Shown: positions 16,164 through 25,982 of the stretch, piece after piece
How positions within the stretch are numbered: the first letter of the stretch is position 1
Layout of the letters: every line of letters starts with the position of its first letter
NCBI RefSeq assembly: GCF_003966265.1
Contig: NZ_RXNV01000010.1
Coordinates: 62,001 to 126,000 of the forward strand
Reading direction: 5' to 3'
DNA length: 64,000 bases
DNA from: Shewanella atlantica
Lineage (GTDB): Bacteria; Pseudomonadota; Gammaproteobacteria; Enterobacterales; Shewanellaceae
Notes under the pieces: generated by a model
Databases searched by the model: none
What the model was told of the DNA's origin: nothing
Seen by the model: the letters and a program-made list of their open reading frames with translations, nothing else
Made by a program: the position numbers and the translations under genes

Positions 16164-18170
16164 ATGAGATTCAAATTTAACCTCATCACGTTATCACTTC
16201 TCGCTATATCGGGCGCGGTAACGGGCTCTGCAATGGCGGCTGACTTTGGCGTGAACAAGGCCAATACCAGTAAAGTTAAACAGGAAACTTTTCAGTGTAA
16301 ACGTTGCCCTCAAGTCGAAGGGTACAGCGGCACAATTGGTATCAATGCCGCCTATATTGAGAGTGACGACATTCACTCCGGCAATGCTTTCGGTACCGAT
16401 AAAGACGGCGCTAATGCCAGCTTGGATGCCGACCTCAATTATCAAAACGGAGCAGGCTATAAAGCCAGGTTCCAGGCACACCAACTAGGTCTGGATAACG
16501 GCTTCGCTCACCTTGAAGCGGGCAAATCCGGCCGCTATGAGATAACAGCCGATTATCAACAACTGACCAGTTATCAGTCAGGCGATGCACGCAGCCAGTT
16601 ATGGTACAAAGATGGCGTGTTGACCCCGAGCGAACATACTCAGACCCAGGAGCTCTCCCTGCAGAGAAACAAAGCTGGCTTGGGTCTGAGTTATGGCCGG
16701 GATTTCTATCAGGCTTATGTACGTTACGACCACGAGAATAAAACCGGTTACCAGAGCAGCAGCATTGTCACTCCCCGTCCGGTTAATTTCGGTCTGCCTG
16801 TCGATGCCAACACAGATAACCTCACCGCAGGTCTGTCACTTTCCGGCGATAACTGGGCTACTAATCTCAATTACTTCGTGAGTCAGTATAAGAACGATAT
16901 CGGCGCCTTGAGTCTTCCCTACCTGTATGACGTCTTTGCACCAGCTCCCGACAATGAGGCTCATCAAGTTAGCCTGTCGGGTCAATATCAGTTGAGCCGC
17001 ACCGTCATGAGCGGTCGTCTGGCGTCAGGCAAGATGATCCAGGACGATGATTTGATCCAGATGTCCGGTAATCCAATACAAAACTGGGACGGAGAGGTCG
17101 AGACCTTAGATGGCAAGCTGTCAGTCACCTCGCTTTTGAGTAATAGACTCAGACTCGGCGGCAGTGTCGATTACAGCAAGCGCGACAACAAGGGCTCGGT
17201 ATGGGAGTTCGCTCAATTTGAAGTTAACGGGATCACGGGTGCATTTAAACAAAATGTGCCTCTGGATACCGAGCGCCGCGGCCTTAAGCTCAATGCCAGT
17301 TATCGCTTCAGCAGCGACTATCGCCTGCAGGCCGGCTATGACCGCAAAGAGATGGAACGCAGCCATGGTGACCGTGAGCAGACCGATAATGACGTGTTTT
17401 GGGCCAAGCTCAATGTCCGCGCATTGGAAGATATCAAGCTTAAGTTCAAGGCCAGTCTGGATAATCGTGGCGGAAGCGAATATCAAACCAGCGAACTGAC
17501 GTCATCTGAATCTAACCCCTTACTACGGAAATATTACCTGGCTGACAGAAAGCGTACCGCCTTCGAAGCCAAATTTAATCACACTCCGACTTCGTGGCTC
17601 AGTCTGGATATGACCGCCCGCTACGCCAAAGATGATTACGACAAGACTCAATTGGGTCTGACCGGATCTGAAGATTACGGCTATGACATCAACCTTGGGC
17701 TGCAGCTCGATGAGCATCTGTCTGGCTATGCCTTTGCCGGTCAGCAGTGGATCGACTCCAATCAAACCGGCATCCAGAGTATCTCTGCCCCGGATTGGTC
17801 CGCCGATATCGAAGATGAGTTTATCAACCTGGGCGCTGGATTCACCTATACAGGGCTACTGGAAGACAAGCTCACTCTGGGCGGCGATTACCTATTCGCA
17901 AACTCCACCAGCGACACGTTAATCATCTATGACGTCACCACGCCGCAGGGGGATTACTACTCATTCAATCATAGTCTCAAGCTACATGCTAACTACGCAT
18001 TGAGTGAAGAGATGGCGTTAAAACTGGCTTACCAGTATGAGCGCTATTACGACACCGATTACGCGCAAATTGATGTCGATACAGTTCCGGGACTGACCAC
18101 CTTAGGCGACCTGAACCATAACTATAACGCGCACCAAGTGATGTTGTCGTTTAGCTACCAGCTGCGCTAA
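16164..18170 (+). CDS. MtrB/DmsF-type outer-membrane beta-barrel (operon 2)
   Basis: This 668-residue MtrB-family barrel has a signal peptide ending SAMA and the family CKRC motif near residue 47. Its strands are longer or more numerous than in the 566-residue operon 1 paralogue. The shared segments SGKMIQDD...NWDGEVETLD and KYYLADRKR show common ancestry. AGGAG lies 15 bp after the cytochrome stop. It is expected to sheath the decaheme cytochrome and dock the surface reductase. Confidence 0.9.
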   Translation: MRFKFNLITLSLLAISGAVTGSAMAADFGVNKANTSKVKQETFQCKRCPQVEGYSGTIGINAAYIESDDIHSGNAFGTDKDGANASLDADLNYQNGAGYKARFQAHQLGLDNGFAHLEAGKSGRYEITADYQQLTSYQSGDARSQLWYKDGVLTPSEHTQTQELSLQRNKAGLGLSYGRDFYQAYVRYDHENKTGYQSSSIVTPRPVNFGLPVDANTDNLTAGLSLSGDNWATNLNYFVSQYKNDIGALSLPYLYDVFAPAPDNEAHQVSLSGQYQLSRTVMSGRLASGKMIQDDDLIQMSGNPIQNWDGEVETLDGKLSVTSLLSNRLRLGGSVDYSKRDNKGSVWEFAQFEVNGITGAFKQNVPLDTERRGLKLNASYRFSSDYRLQAGYDRKEMERSHGDREQTDNDVFWAKLNVRALEDIKLKFKASLDNRGGSEYQTSELTSSESNPLLRKYYLADRKRTAFEAKFNHTPTSWLSLDMTARYAKDDYDKTQLGLTGSEDYGYDINLGLQLDEHLSGYAFAGQQWIDSNQTGIQSISAPDWSADIEDEFINLGAGFTYTGLLEDKLTLGGDYLFANSTSDTLIIYDVTTPQGDYYSFNHSLKLHANYALSEEMALKLAYQYERYYDTDYAQIDVDTVPGLTTLGDLNHNYNAHQVMLSFSYQLR

Positions 18171-18210
18171 TGCAAACAGTGCTAATCATAACTGCAATGA
18201 GGATAATATA

Positions 18211-20640
18211 ATGGAACGCAGAAGTTTCTTAAAAATGAGTGCAGCACTAAGTTGCGCAGCGACGGTTTCAGGCTGTAACTCTAGCTCTAAAGATGTTGAA
18301 GTGGTACCACCTACGCCACCGGTTGCCGGTGAAAATCTGAACTGGTCGGCTTGTCTGGTTAACTGTGGCTCTAACTGCCCGGTACAGGTTTACTCTACCG
18401 ATGGGGTGATCACCCGCGTAGAGTCAGAATTTACCACCACAGATAAATACGGCGATCATGACGTGCGTGCCTGCCTTCGTGGTCGTTCACTAAGAAAGCG
18501 TGTCTATGCACCCGATCGCCTGAAATACCCGATGAAACGTGTCGGCCCACGCGGCAGTGGACAATTTGAGCGTATCAGCTGGGATGAAGCCCTGGATCTC
18601 GTGGCAGAAAAGCTGCAAGGCACCATAGACCAATATGGTAACGAGTCGATTCACTTCACCTATAACTCAGGTGCGCGTTATCACTTCTCCGGTAAGCAGT
18701 GTCTCTACCGTCTGATGAACCTTAAGGGTGGTTATCTCAACGCCTATGGCGACTATAGCTGGTCGCAAATTTATGAAGCAGCGGGACAGACATACGGCTC
18801 TGCAGGTCCGGGTTGGCAGGGAAGCAGCGTCTCTGAGATGCAAAACTCAGACTTAGTGCTTATGGTAGGTTACAACCCATCTGAGATCCGCATGAGTGGT
18901 TCGGGTGAAGCCTATGACTTCCTGATGCAGAAGCAGAAGAATAAGTTTAAGACTATCTTGATCGATCCACGTTATACCGACTCTGCAGTAGGTAAGGAAG
19001 ATCAGTGGATCGCTATCCGTCCGGGTACCGATGCGGCGCTGTTCGAAGCCTTAGCCTATGAGTGGATCACCACCAACACAGTGGATCAGGCCTTCCTGGA
19101 TAAATATTGTGTCGGTTATGACGAGAAGACCATGCCAGCTGGTGTTGGATATGAAGAGAGCTATAAAGCTTATATTCTCGATAACGCTACGGTTGGTGAC
19201 TCAACCCCGGGTGTTAATGCTAAGACACCTGAGTGGGCTGCTGCTATCACAGGTATCGAAGCTCATATCATCGTAGAGTTGGCTCGTGAGCTGGCTGCGG
19301 CTCGTGCACCTTTCATCCAGATTGCCGCCTCGCTTAACCGCCAGGCCGCTGGTGAGAACAACACCCGCGCAGGCTACATGTTACCTATCCTATTAGGCCA
19401 GCTGGGTCTGCCGGGCACGAACTGTGGCGGACTGTGTAAAGGTTCATTCCTGCACGCACCATTTATGCCGACAGGCGCAAACCCGGTTAAGAAAGCGATC
19501 TCATTCTTTACCTTCACTCAGGCTATCGAAGACGGTAAAAACATGACCGTCCTGTCCGATGGTGTACAGGGTGTCGATACTGACGAAGAGGGTGACGGAA
19601 AGCTGGGTACAGATATCAAGGCTATCATCAACTATGGTGGTAATGCCCTTATTAACCAACACTCAGACGTACGTAAGACAGAGAAGTTACTTCAAGATGA
19701 ATCTAAGTGTGAGTTTATTCTTGTGGTCGATAACTGGATGACGCCGAGTGCCAAGTTTGCCGATGTCCTGCTACCCGATGTAACTTGGTTAGAATCAGAA
19801 GATCTTATCTACCAAAGCTACGCAGCCGGTGATACCGCCACCCTGGTACAGATGAGCAGCGGCGTCGATCCAATGTTCGAGAGCCGTCCTATCTATGAAG
19901 TCTGTGTCGACCTTGCCAAACGCATGGGTGTCGAGGCCGAGTTTACCGAGGGTAAGAGCCGCACAGACTGGCTGGATCAATTCTATGCCGAGTCAAAAGC
20001 CGCAACGCCGGGACTACCGGATAAAGAGGTGATGCTCAAACAGGGTATCTACCGTAAATACCTGCCGGACGGCGGCTATATCGTGTTGGAAGATTTCCGT
20101 AACGATCCTGAAGCCAATCCTCTGGGCACACCATCGGGCAAGATCGAAATCTACTCTTCACGTCTGGCAGACAAAGCCCGCACCTGGAAGCTCAAAGAGG
20201 GTGATGTGATATCTGCACTGCCTAAATATGTGCCGACCTGGGAAGGTTATGAAGATACTGAGACCAAGAAGAAGTATCCACTACAGCTTACCGGTTACCA
20301 CACTAAGGGCCGTGCCCACTCCAGCTACCATAACGTTCCATGGCTACGTGAAGTAGTACAGGATGCCGTATGGATGAACCCGCTCGATGCGAACCATCGC
20401 GGACTGAAAACCGGCGATAAGGTCCACATCTTTAACGATCGCGGCACCATCGAAGTCGAAGTTAAGGTGACACCACGCATCATGGTCGGTGTAACCGCAC
20501 TGGGTCAGGGCGCATGGTTCAAACCCGGCGGCGATGTGGATAAGGGCGGTTGTTTGAACGTACTAACCACACAACGCACGACACCTGTAACTAAAGGTAA
20601 TCCTCAGCACACTAACCTGGTTGAAATCCGTAAGGTCTGA
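18211..20640 (+). CDS. DmsA-like molybdopterin reductase, TAT lipoprotein (operon 2)
   Basis: This 809-residue catalytic subunit has the TAT motif MERRSFLK, lipobox VSGC (Cys22), Fe-S ligands Cys48, Cys52, Cys56 and Cys88, and the DYS motif with Ser183 as likely Mo ligand. GDYSWSQIYEA is close to the canonical DmsA sequence, closer than the NDYSASQYREG of operon 1, so this operon is the better candidate for true DMSO respiration. The enzyme is predicted to work outside the cell, anchored by lipid. The C-terminal MGD-binding domain is complete. Confidence 0.92.
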   Translation: MERRSFLKMSAALSCAATVSGCNSSSKDVEVVPPTPPVAGENLNWSACLVNCGSNCPVQVYSTDGVITRVESEFTTTDKYGDHDVRACLRGRSLRKRVYAPDRLKYPMKRVGPRGSGQFERISWDEALDLVAEKLQGTIDQYGNESIHFTYNSGARYHFSGKQCLYRLMNLKGGYLNAYGDYSWSQIYEAAGQTYGSAGPGWQGSSVSEMQNSDLVLMVGYNPSEIRMSGSGEAYDFLMQKQKNKFKTILIDPRYTDSAVGKEDQWIAIRPGTDAALFEALAYEWITTNTVDQAFLDKYCVGYDEKTMPAGVGYEESYKAYILDNATVGDSTPGVNAKTPEWAAAITGIEAHIIVELARELAAARAPFIQIAASLNRQAAGENNTRAGYMLPILLGQLGLPGTNCGGLCKGSFLHAPFMPTGANPVKKAISFFTFTQAIEDGKNMTVLSDGVQGVDTDEEGDGKLGTDIKAIINYGGNALINQHSDVRKTEKLLQDESKCEFILVVDNWMTPSAKFADVLLPDVTWLESEDLIYQSYAAGDTATLVQMSSGVDPMFESRPIYEVCVDLAKRMGVEAEFTEGKSRTDWLDQFYAESKAATPGLPDKEVMLKQGIYRKYLPDGGYIVLEDFRNDPEANPLGTPSGKIEIYSSRLADKARTWKLKEGDVISALPKYVPTWEGYEDTETKKKYPLQLTGYHTKGRAHSSYHNVPWLREVVQDAVWMNPLDANHRGLKTGDKVHIFNDRGTIEVEVKVTPRIMVGVTALGQGAWFKPGGDVDKGGCLNVLTTQRTTPVTKGNPQHTNLVEIRKV

Positions 20641-20652
20641 TAGGAGTTAACA

Positions 20653-21288
20653 ATGAGCAATAATATCCAATACGGCTTTCATGTCGACGCAAGTAAATGT
20701 ACCGGCTGTAAAACCTGTCAGGTATCGTGTAAGGATCGTAAAGACCTTCCTGTAGGCATCAACTGGCGCCGGGTCTATGAATACGGTGGCGGTCAATGGA
20801 CAGAAAATGGCGATGGCACAGTAAGCCAGAACGTATTCGCCTACTACATGTCTATCGGCTGTAACCACTGTTCTGAGCCTGTGTGTGTTAAAGCCTGTCC
20901 AACTGGTGCGATGCACAAGCGCCGCGAAGATGGCTTAGTCCATGTGGCGGCAGATCTGTGTATCGGTTGTGAAAGCTGCGCAAGAGCTTGTCCATACGAT
21001 GCACCACAGATTGACAAAGATCGTAAGGTGATGACCAAGTGTGACGGTTGTTATGAGCGTCTTGCCGAAGGTAAGCAGCCCTCATGTGTCGAGTCTTGTC
21101 CTATGCGTGCTATCGACTTCGGTCCTATGGACGAGTTGAAGGCTAAGTACCCTGGAGCCATCTCACCCGATGTTGCTCCGTTGCCGGAAAGCAGTGTGAC
21201 GACGCCAAACTTACTCATCACACCTAACCGCCACTCTCGCCCAAGCGGCGCCACCGACGGAGAAGTGTTGAACTACTCAGAAGTTTAA
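20653..21288 (+). CDS. DmsB-like four-cluster ferredoxin subunit (operon 2)
   Basis: This 211-residue protein has the four DmsB cysteine groups (CTGCKTCQVSC, CNHCSEPVCVKACP, CIGCESCARACP, CDGC...CVESCP). It has no signal peptide and is presumably carried out with the catalytic subunit. TAGGAG lies 12 bp after the reductase stop. It differs from the operon 1 subunit by keeping the final Cys-Pro. Confidence 0.93.
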   Translation: MSNNIQYGFHVDASKCTGCKTCQVSCKDRKDLPVGINWRRVYEYGGGQWTENGDGTVSQNVFAYYMSIGCNHCSEPVCVKACPTGAMHKRREDGLVHVAADLCIGCESCARACPYDAPQIDKDRKVMTKCDGCYERLAEGKQPSCVESCPMRAIDFGPMDELKAKYPGAISPDVAPLPESSVTTPNLLITPNRHSRPSGATDGEVLNYSEV

Positions 21289-21297
21289 CCCCTGCTT

Positions 21298-21328
21298 GGT
21301 GCCATTCTTCTGGAATGGCACCTTTTTT
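21298..21328 (+). terminator. Terminator between reductase and chaperone genes (operon 2)
   Basis: A perfect 10-bp stem GGTGCCATTC/GAATGGCACC with a 5-nt loop is followed by six T. As in operon 1, it separates structural genes from the chaperone gene. Confidence 0.9.
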
Positions 21329-21397
21329 CCTGTTAATTGCTGTTAGTTCCAACAAACTTTAATCCCGACAAATTTTAGTTCAACAAATGAGGTTAGC

Positions 21398-22057
21398 ATG
21401 TCATCCCTTACCGAAAATGAGCTCCTGGAATATCAAGGCATTGCGCGCATTCTTCACAATGTGCTCTTTAACGACCCGACACCCGAGTTGATCCAAGGAT
21501 TTATTGAGCATGGTGTTGCCCAAAGCTGGCCAGAATTTACGGGTTCGGCCCGGGAATCCAGTGGTCGCGAATTGCTGTCTGACTACCTCAACCAGTGGAG
21601 TGCAGACAAACAACAAGCCCTGAAGCTGGACTATGCACAACTCTTCTATGGTCCCGGCGAGCCTAATGCCGTGCCTTGGGGATCGGTCTACCTGAGCGAG
21701 AGACAACTCCTCAATGACAAGACGACTCTGGCACTGAAAGCCTTCTATCAAGAGCAGGGGATCAGCTTCGAGCTGGATACCAATCAACCTGTGGATCATA
21801 TCGGTCTGTTCTTCGCGGTGCTGGATCAGCTGCTGACCCAGTGGGCTCAAACTGAAGATAGTGAAGCGATAGAGCGCAGCTGCATGATACAACTCCAGCA
21901 ACACCTGCTTCCATGGTCGGGTCGCTGCCTGGAACTCATGACTGAACATGCTAAAACCGACTTCTACCGCGGCATAGCAATACTAACTCAAGCCTACTTA
22001 GATGGACTGATCCAGAGATTAAATCTGGTCCCTATGACAACGCGCCTGTATCGTTAA
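21398..22057 (+). CDS. TorD/DmsD-family molybdoenzyme chaperone (operon 2)
   Basis: This 219-residue cytoplasmic protein carries the TorD-family signatures LDYAQLFYGPGEP, NQPVDHIGLFFAVLDQ and TEHAKTDFYRGIAILTQAYL. It should bind the TAT signal of the reductase and assist cofactor insertion. GAGG lies shortly before ATG 21398, 70 bp after the terminator. A second promoter or read-through must supply its transcription. Confidence 0.87.
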   Translation: MSSLTENELLEYQGIARILHNVLFNDPTPELIQGFIEHGVAQSWPEFTGSARESSGRELLSDYLNQWSADKQQALKLDYAQLFYGPGEPNAVPWGSVYLSERQLLNDKTTLALKAFYQEQGISFELDTNQPVDHIGLFFAVLDQLLTQWAQTEDSEAIERSCMIQLQQHLLPWSGRCLELMTEHAKTDFYRGIAILTQAYLDGLIQRLNLVPMTTRLYR

Positions 22058-22087
22058 TGCATAAGATTCAATAACGGGTGGATTACT

Positions 22088-22546
22088 ATGACATTCATCA
22101 AGGCACTGGGAGCGCAGTGGAATAAAGGCAAGCTGGCGCAACAGCTTGAGCAGGCTCTGCTTCAAGAGCCTGAGATCCACTCCCTCTTCGTTGGCGCAAC
22201 CACGGTCACCACGGTTTCTAACCTGATCGCGGCTATTGGCTTTCGAGAAGAAGAGGCTCAGGAACAAGAGCAGCCTCTGGGGCATGAGTTTATGCTCACC
22301 ATACTGTTCGACTGCTTTCGGTTACTGATGATCAAACAGATTGAGCATGACAACCTGAGTCAGGCGGAGCACCTGATCATTCAGCTTGCCAAAATCTGGG
22401 CAACAAAAGAGATGGAGGAGAAGCCGGACAATGAGCTCAGCCTGACTCAATATAGAGAGTTACAGCAACAGCTCCTCAATCTGACCGAACAGCTCGATGA
22501 GCTCAACGGGAAGAGGCGACGCCAGAAGCGAAACATGGGACGTTAG
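22088..22546 (+). CDS. DmsH-like accessory protein (operon 2)
   Basis: This 152-residue cytoplasmic protein lies 30 bp after the chaperone gene, the position of dmsH in Shewanella dms operons. The C-terminal third is a charged, Gln/Glu-rich likely coiled coil ending in a basic tail (KRRRQKRNMGR). The N-terminal 50 residues align with the protein at 11045. Its function is unknown to me. Confidence 0.7.
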   Translation: MTFIKALGAQWNKGKLAQQLEQALLQEPEIHSLFVGATTVTTVSNLIAAIGFREEEAQEQEQPLGHEFMLTILFDCFRLLMIKQIEHDNLSQAEHLIIQLAKIWATKEMEEKPDNELSLTQYRELQQQLLNLTEQLDELNGKRRRQKRNMGR

Positions 22547-22561
22547 CTTAGATCTATTTGA

Positions 22562-24118
22562 CTAACAGATACCTAACTTTTTCATCTTGCTGCGCATGGT
22601 ATTGGGATTGATATCCAGCAACTGAGCGGCACCACCGGGACCATAGAGCTTCCCACCCGTGACCCGCAGCGCATGCTCGATATATTTTCGGGTCATAGTT
22701 TCCAGCGGCACCAGTTTATCGGTTGCATGACTGGGATCGACAATGATGGTCTCTCCCCTATTCTCTTTATCGTCGACTTTCACTTCCGGCATCAGGAAAT
22801 CGAAATTAAGCGGTCCCTTGGGGTGCTGAATAATGGCTCTCTCCAGCACATTGATAAGCTCCCTGACATTACCTGGCCAATGATACTGGCTCAAAATCGC
22901 CAACTGCTCGGGTGCTACCCGGGGCAACTGGTCCTGGTTAAACTTGGCCGACAGCATCTCGATAAAATGCTGCACCAGCAGAGGGATATCCGCACGTCTC
23001 TGTCTCAGAGAGGGGATCTCAATCGGGAAAATAGCTAATCGATACCAGAGATCTTCACGAAACTCGCCCGTGGACACCATCGCCTTAAGGTTACGATGCG
23101 TCGCGGCGATAACCCTGATATCCAACTGCACGGCATCGTGCCCGCCGACACGGGTAATGGTACTGTTTTGCAAAACCCTGAGCAGTCTGACCTGCACCGA
23201 CAATGGCAGCTCCCCAATTTCATCCAGGAAGATAGTGCCGCCATTGGCTTGTTCAAAATACCCGGCCTTGCGGGACTCTGCACCGGTAAACGCTCCCTTC
23301 TCATAGCCGAAGAGTTCAGAATCGATCAGGCTCTCGGGAATCGCACCACAGTTAACCTTGATAAATGGCTTATTGGCACGCAATGAGAGTTCATGAATCG
23401 CATTTGCGATCACCTCCTTACCACAACCGGTTTCTCCCATCATCAACACAGTGGTGTTGAGCTTTGCAATAGACTCAACCTGCTGCATCACATGCTTCAG
23501 GCCAGAATGAGCGCCGACTACGCCATTACAGATATTCAAGGTCCGCTTAAGCGACTGGTTCTGCTCTGCCAGGGCTTCATTGGCTCTGAGCAGGTTACGC
23601 CCCTTGAGGTTGAATGCGGTTATCAGGGAGAAGGTCTGCATGTGCGGCTCGAGCATATCCACATGTCGCGGTCTGAAGACTCCGGCTTGCTTGGCGTAAA
23701 AGCCCACGACCCCGAGATGGGTATTGCCGGAAACCATCCGCAACAGGATGACAGACTTAATTTCGGGAATGACCTGAGGGGCGACAAACTGGGTCACAGT
23801 ATCCAGCTCAATATCATTAACGATACGAATAATCGGCCTGTCGAGATCCTGAAGCGCCTCGCACATCTCATGGCTGATCGGTATCCGTTTATCCAGAGTA
23901 GAAGACTGTTGATCATTGACCTGGGCGATAAACTGAATATCGCTGAAATCGGGACGATAGATATTCAGGTAGATCCCATCGATGGGAAGCAGGGATTTAA
24001 TGTAATCAAAGTAGCTCTGCAGTGACTCTTCTAACTGAAGACTACTGCATAAACATTGAGTCGCTTTGTAATAGAACTTTTCCATTGATTCTTCTGAATG
24101 GCTACCGTTAAATATCAT
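22562..24118 (-). CDS. Sigma-54-dependent activator (GAF-AAA+-Fis HTH)
   Basis: This 518-residue regulator has a GAF-like sensor (about residues 15-175), an AAA+ domain with Walker A GETGCGKE (228-235), the sigma-54 contact loop GAFTGA (275-280) and Walker B (near 293-300), and a Fis-type helix-turn-helix at the C-terminus (GGAAQLLDINPNTMRSKMKKLG). It resembles FhlA/NorR-type activators that sense a small molecule through GAF. An in-frame ATG at 24085 has a better ribosome-binding context than 24118. It is divergent from the porin gene, and sigma-54 promoters precede the porin and the reductase operon, so these are the likely targets. The ligand is plausibly the lyase substrate or product. 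Confidence 0.9.
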   Translation of the reverse strand: MIFNGSHSEESMEKFYYKATQCLCSSLQLEESLQSYFDYIKSLLPIDGIYLNIYRPDFSDIQFIAQVNDQQSSTLDKRIPISHEMCEALQDLDRPIIRIVNDIELDTVTQFVAPQVIPEIKSVILLRMVSGNTHLGVVGFYAKQAGVFRPRHVDMLEPHMQTFSLITAFNLKGRNLLRANEALAEQNQSLKRTLNICNGVVGAHSGLKHVMQQVESIAKLNTTVLMMGETGCGKEVIANAIHELSLRANKPFIKVNCGAIPESLIDSELFGYEKGAFTGAESRKAGYFEQANGGTIFLDEIGELPLSVQVRLLRVLQNSTITRVGGHDAVQLDIRVIAATHRNLKAMVSTGEFREDLWYRLAIFPIEIPSLRQRRADIPLLVQHFIEMLSAKFNQDQLPRVAPEQLAILSQYHWPGNVRELINVLERAIIQHPKGPLNFDFLMPEVKVDDKENRGETIIVDPSHATDKLVPLETMTRKYIEHALRVTGGKLYGPGGAAQLLDINPNTMRSKMKKLGIC

Positions 24119-24128
24119 TGTAGTTCGT

Positions 24129-24161
24129 TATATTTCGTGATTCCGTGGTACCGATCAAATA
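24129..24161. promoter_or_regulatory. Candidate activator site 1, upstream of the regulator
   Basis: The 33-bp segment contains ATATTTCGTGATT and GTACC/GATCA parts and matches the segment at 26217-26249 at 25 of 33 positions. It lies just upstream of the activator start codons, so it may mediate autoregulation or act as a distant enhancer for the porin promoter. Confidence 0.45.
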
Positions 24162-24434
24162 ATTAACTTGATAATAACCATACTCCCCAACCAAGTTCAA
24201 TTAATGTGACGTCAATATATTCCACCAACTCGAAATCACAAAAGCCATAGAATATTTGTGATCAAGACTGTGATTATATAAATAACATGAGCCACCAAGC
24301 CTTTATTAAACACACCGGCGCTACATCGCCATTACTTAAAAAACGTTAAATAGATCGCATTACATGCCAAATACAGATGTAACGAGTTTAACGAAACCTA
24401 GGTGGTTTTACGGCATTTAGTGTTATCATTTGTT

Positions 24435-24467
24435 GATATTTCGTGTTTTGTTGACTCACATCTAATT
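24435..24467 (+). promoter_or_regulatory. Candidate activator site 2, upstream of the porin promoter
   Basis: It begins with the same ATATTTCGTG as site 1. TCGTG at 24441 is 57 bp before the first base of the -24 box at 24498, the same distance as for site 3 and its promoter. The downstream half is less well conserved. Confidence 0.5.
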
Positions 24468-24497
24468 AACCGTACATTTCACTCTTCATTTATAGCT

Positions 24498-24513
24498 TGG
24501 CATGCTTACTGCT
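24498..24513 (+). promoter_or_regulatory. Sigma-54 (-24/-12) promoter of the porin gene
   Basis: TGGCATGCTTACTGCT fits the consensus TGGCACG-N4-TTGCW with two mismatches and the required GG-to-GC spacing. It lies about 230 bp before the porin start. Confidence 0.75.
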
Positions 24514-24729
24514 TTATTAAGGCTACGGCTATCAGTTTATATAAATAATTGATTATGCCGATAAGAGATGAAAAGAAAATTCAACTTATGCTGTTCGACA
24601 ATAATTAATTGTTTGTGATAAAGGTCAAACTTTACATTTCACATTCAAAAGAAAGCTGGATAACAGTGCCTTTTATAAATGGCTGAACGGCATATAAATA
24701 ACTCAATAATAAACAGTAGTAACAGGAAA

Positions 24730-25890
24730 ATGATGATGAAGAAATCCACTCAACTTATGCTGTCCGCCGTAGCGACAGCCGTGGCAATGGCCGGTTCTAT
24801 CGGTTGCGTTCAGGCTCAGGAAGATGGGATTAATATTGGTGGCTCGGTTCGGGTTAATTATGGCCTGAAGTTATATGATGACAGCTCAAAAGACAAAGGC
24901 GGCGACCTGGTTTTCGACACTGCGACCTTAGTCATGAAGGGCAAGAAAGGCGACTTCGGTCTGGCCGCCGAATATCGTTTCACCAAGAGCACCAACTTTA
25001 TCAAATATGGTTACGGCTATTATGATATCGACCCGGACTGGCAGCTGCAGTTTGGTATTAACAAGGTCCCCTTCGGTAACCCAGGCTTCATCTCTAACAG
25101 CTGGTGGTTTGGCCTACCTTACTACCTGGGCTTCGAAGACGATCATGATATCGGTATCAAGGCCGTCTATGAAAAAAATGGCTGGCACACAGATTTGGCC
25201 TTCTATAAAGGCGCGGAATATGGCCCGTCTGAGATCAAGCGCTACGCTACGGATCTCTTCACCGGCACCATAGATACCACCTATGACGGTATCGACAATG
25301 GCACCGAGTACAACAACGAAGAGACTAATCAGTTAAACCTTCGTCAAACCTACACCATGGAGCATGAAGGCGGCTCGACCACCCTAGGTGCTTCGGTCGA
25401 AGCGGGCCAGATCTACAACAACAAAACCGGTAACAATGGCGACAGATATGCCGTTGCAGCGCACATGGAAACAATCTACAACGGCTGGAAATTGCAACTA
25501 CAGGCGATGCAGTATGAGTATGACGCCGCCGATGCGGTAGATGACAACAAGATCGGCGTATCGGTGGTTAACTGGCAGTATGAAATTGCTCCCAAGGGGC
25601 AGGTTTACAGCCTCAACCTTGCCAAGACCATTCCAACATCATGGGGTAGCGTTAAGTGTTATAACGACTTCGGTTTAATGACACCTGATGTTGCTGATTC
25701 AAGCTATGATGACAGCATTCAAAATGTCACAGGTTGCGCCGTTTCAGCTGGCCCGACTTATACCATGATCGATTTTATCATGGGTAAAAACATGACATTC
25801 TCGACTAAGAATAATGACCATGTTGGCCTGCCGGAATTTGGCGATGATCTGGACAAGCGAATTAATATTAACTTCGGATATTATTTCTAA
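24730..25890 (+). CDS. Outer-membrane porin of the lyase/reductase regulon
   Basis: This protein has a Sec signal peptide (MMMKKSTQ..., cleavage after CVQA or VQAQ) and a beta-barrel pattern with many Tyr/Trp-rich strands, ending in a terminal Phe (INFGYYF) as outer-membrane barrels do. It resembles phosphate-selective porin O/P-type barrels, but specificity cannot be assigned. I chose ATG 24730 because an AGG-containing ribosome binding site and a normal signal peptide go with it; the frame also opens at 24679. It has its own sigma-54 promoter and a strong terminator. By context it probably admits the substrate used by the lyase and reductase. Confidence 0.8.
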   Translation: MMMKKSTQLMLSAVATAVAMAGSIGCVQAQEDGINIGGSVRVNYGLKLYDDSSKDKGGDLVFDTATLVMKGKKGDFGLAAEYRFTKSTNFIKYGYGYYDIDPDWQLQFGINKVPFGNPGFISNSWWFGLPYYLGFEDDHDIGIKAVYEKNGWHTDLAFYKGAEYGPSEIKRYATDLFTGTIDTTYDGIDNGTEYNNEETNQLNLRQTYTMEHEGGSTTLGASVEAGQIYNNKTGNNGDRYAVAAHMETIYNGWKLQLQAMQYEYDAADAVDDNKIGVSVVNWQYEIAPKGQVYSLNLAKTIPTSWGSVKCYNDFGLMTPDVADSSYDDSIQNVTGCAVSAGPTYTMIDFIMGKNMTFSTKNNDHVGLPEFGDDLDKRININFGYYF

Positions 25891-25982
25891 GTTTTATCGA
25901 TTAAATATCGGATAAACAGTTAGAACCAACACGAAGCAATTAAAGATTAAATTCCCTGCCGCCATTAATGTTATGGCACCAT

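Noticed and set aside
21401..21949. 182-codon minus-strand frame opposite the operon 2 chaperone
   Set aside because: The plus-strand frame has clear TorD-family motifs and a ribosome binding site; the minus frame has no recognisable domain.
23393..24025. 210-codon plus-strand frame inside the activator gene
   Set aside because: The GAF and AAA+ motifs on the minus strand are unmistakable; the plus frame has no motif or start signal.
24121..24330. FNR/Arc-type sites near the activator
   Set aside because: TTGAT and ATCAA halves occur but not as TTGAT-N4-ATCAA in the right order.
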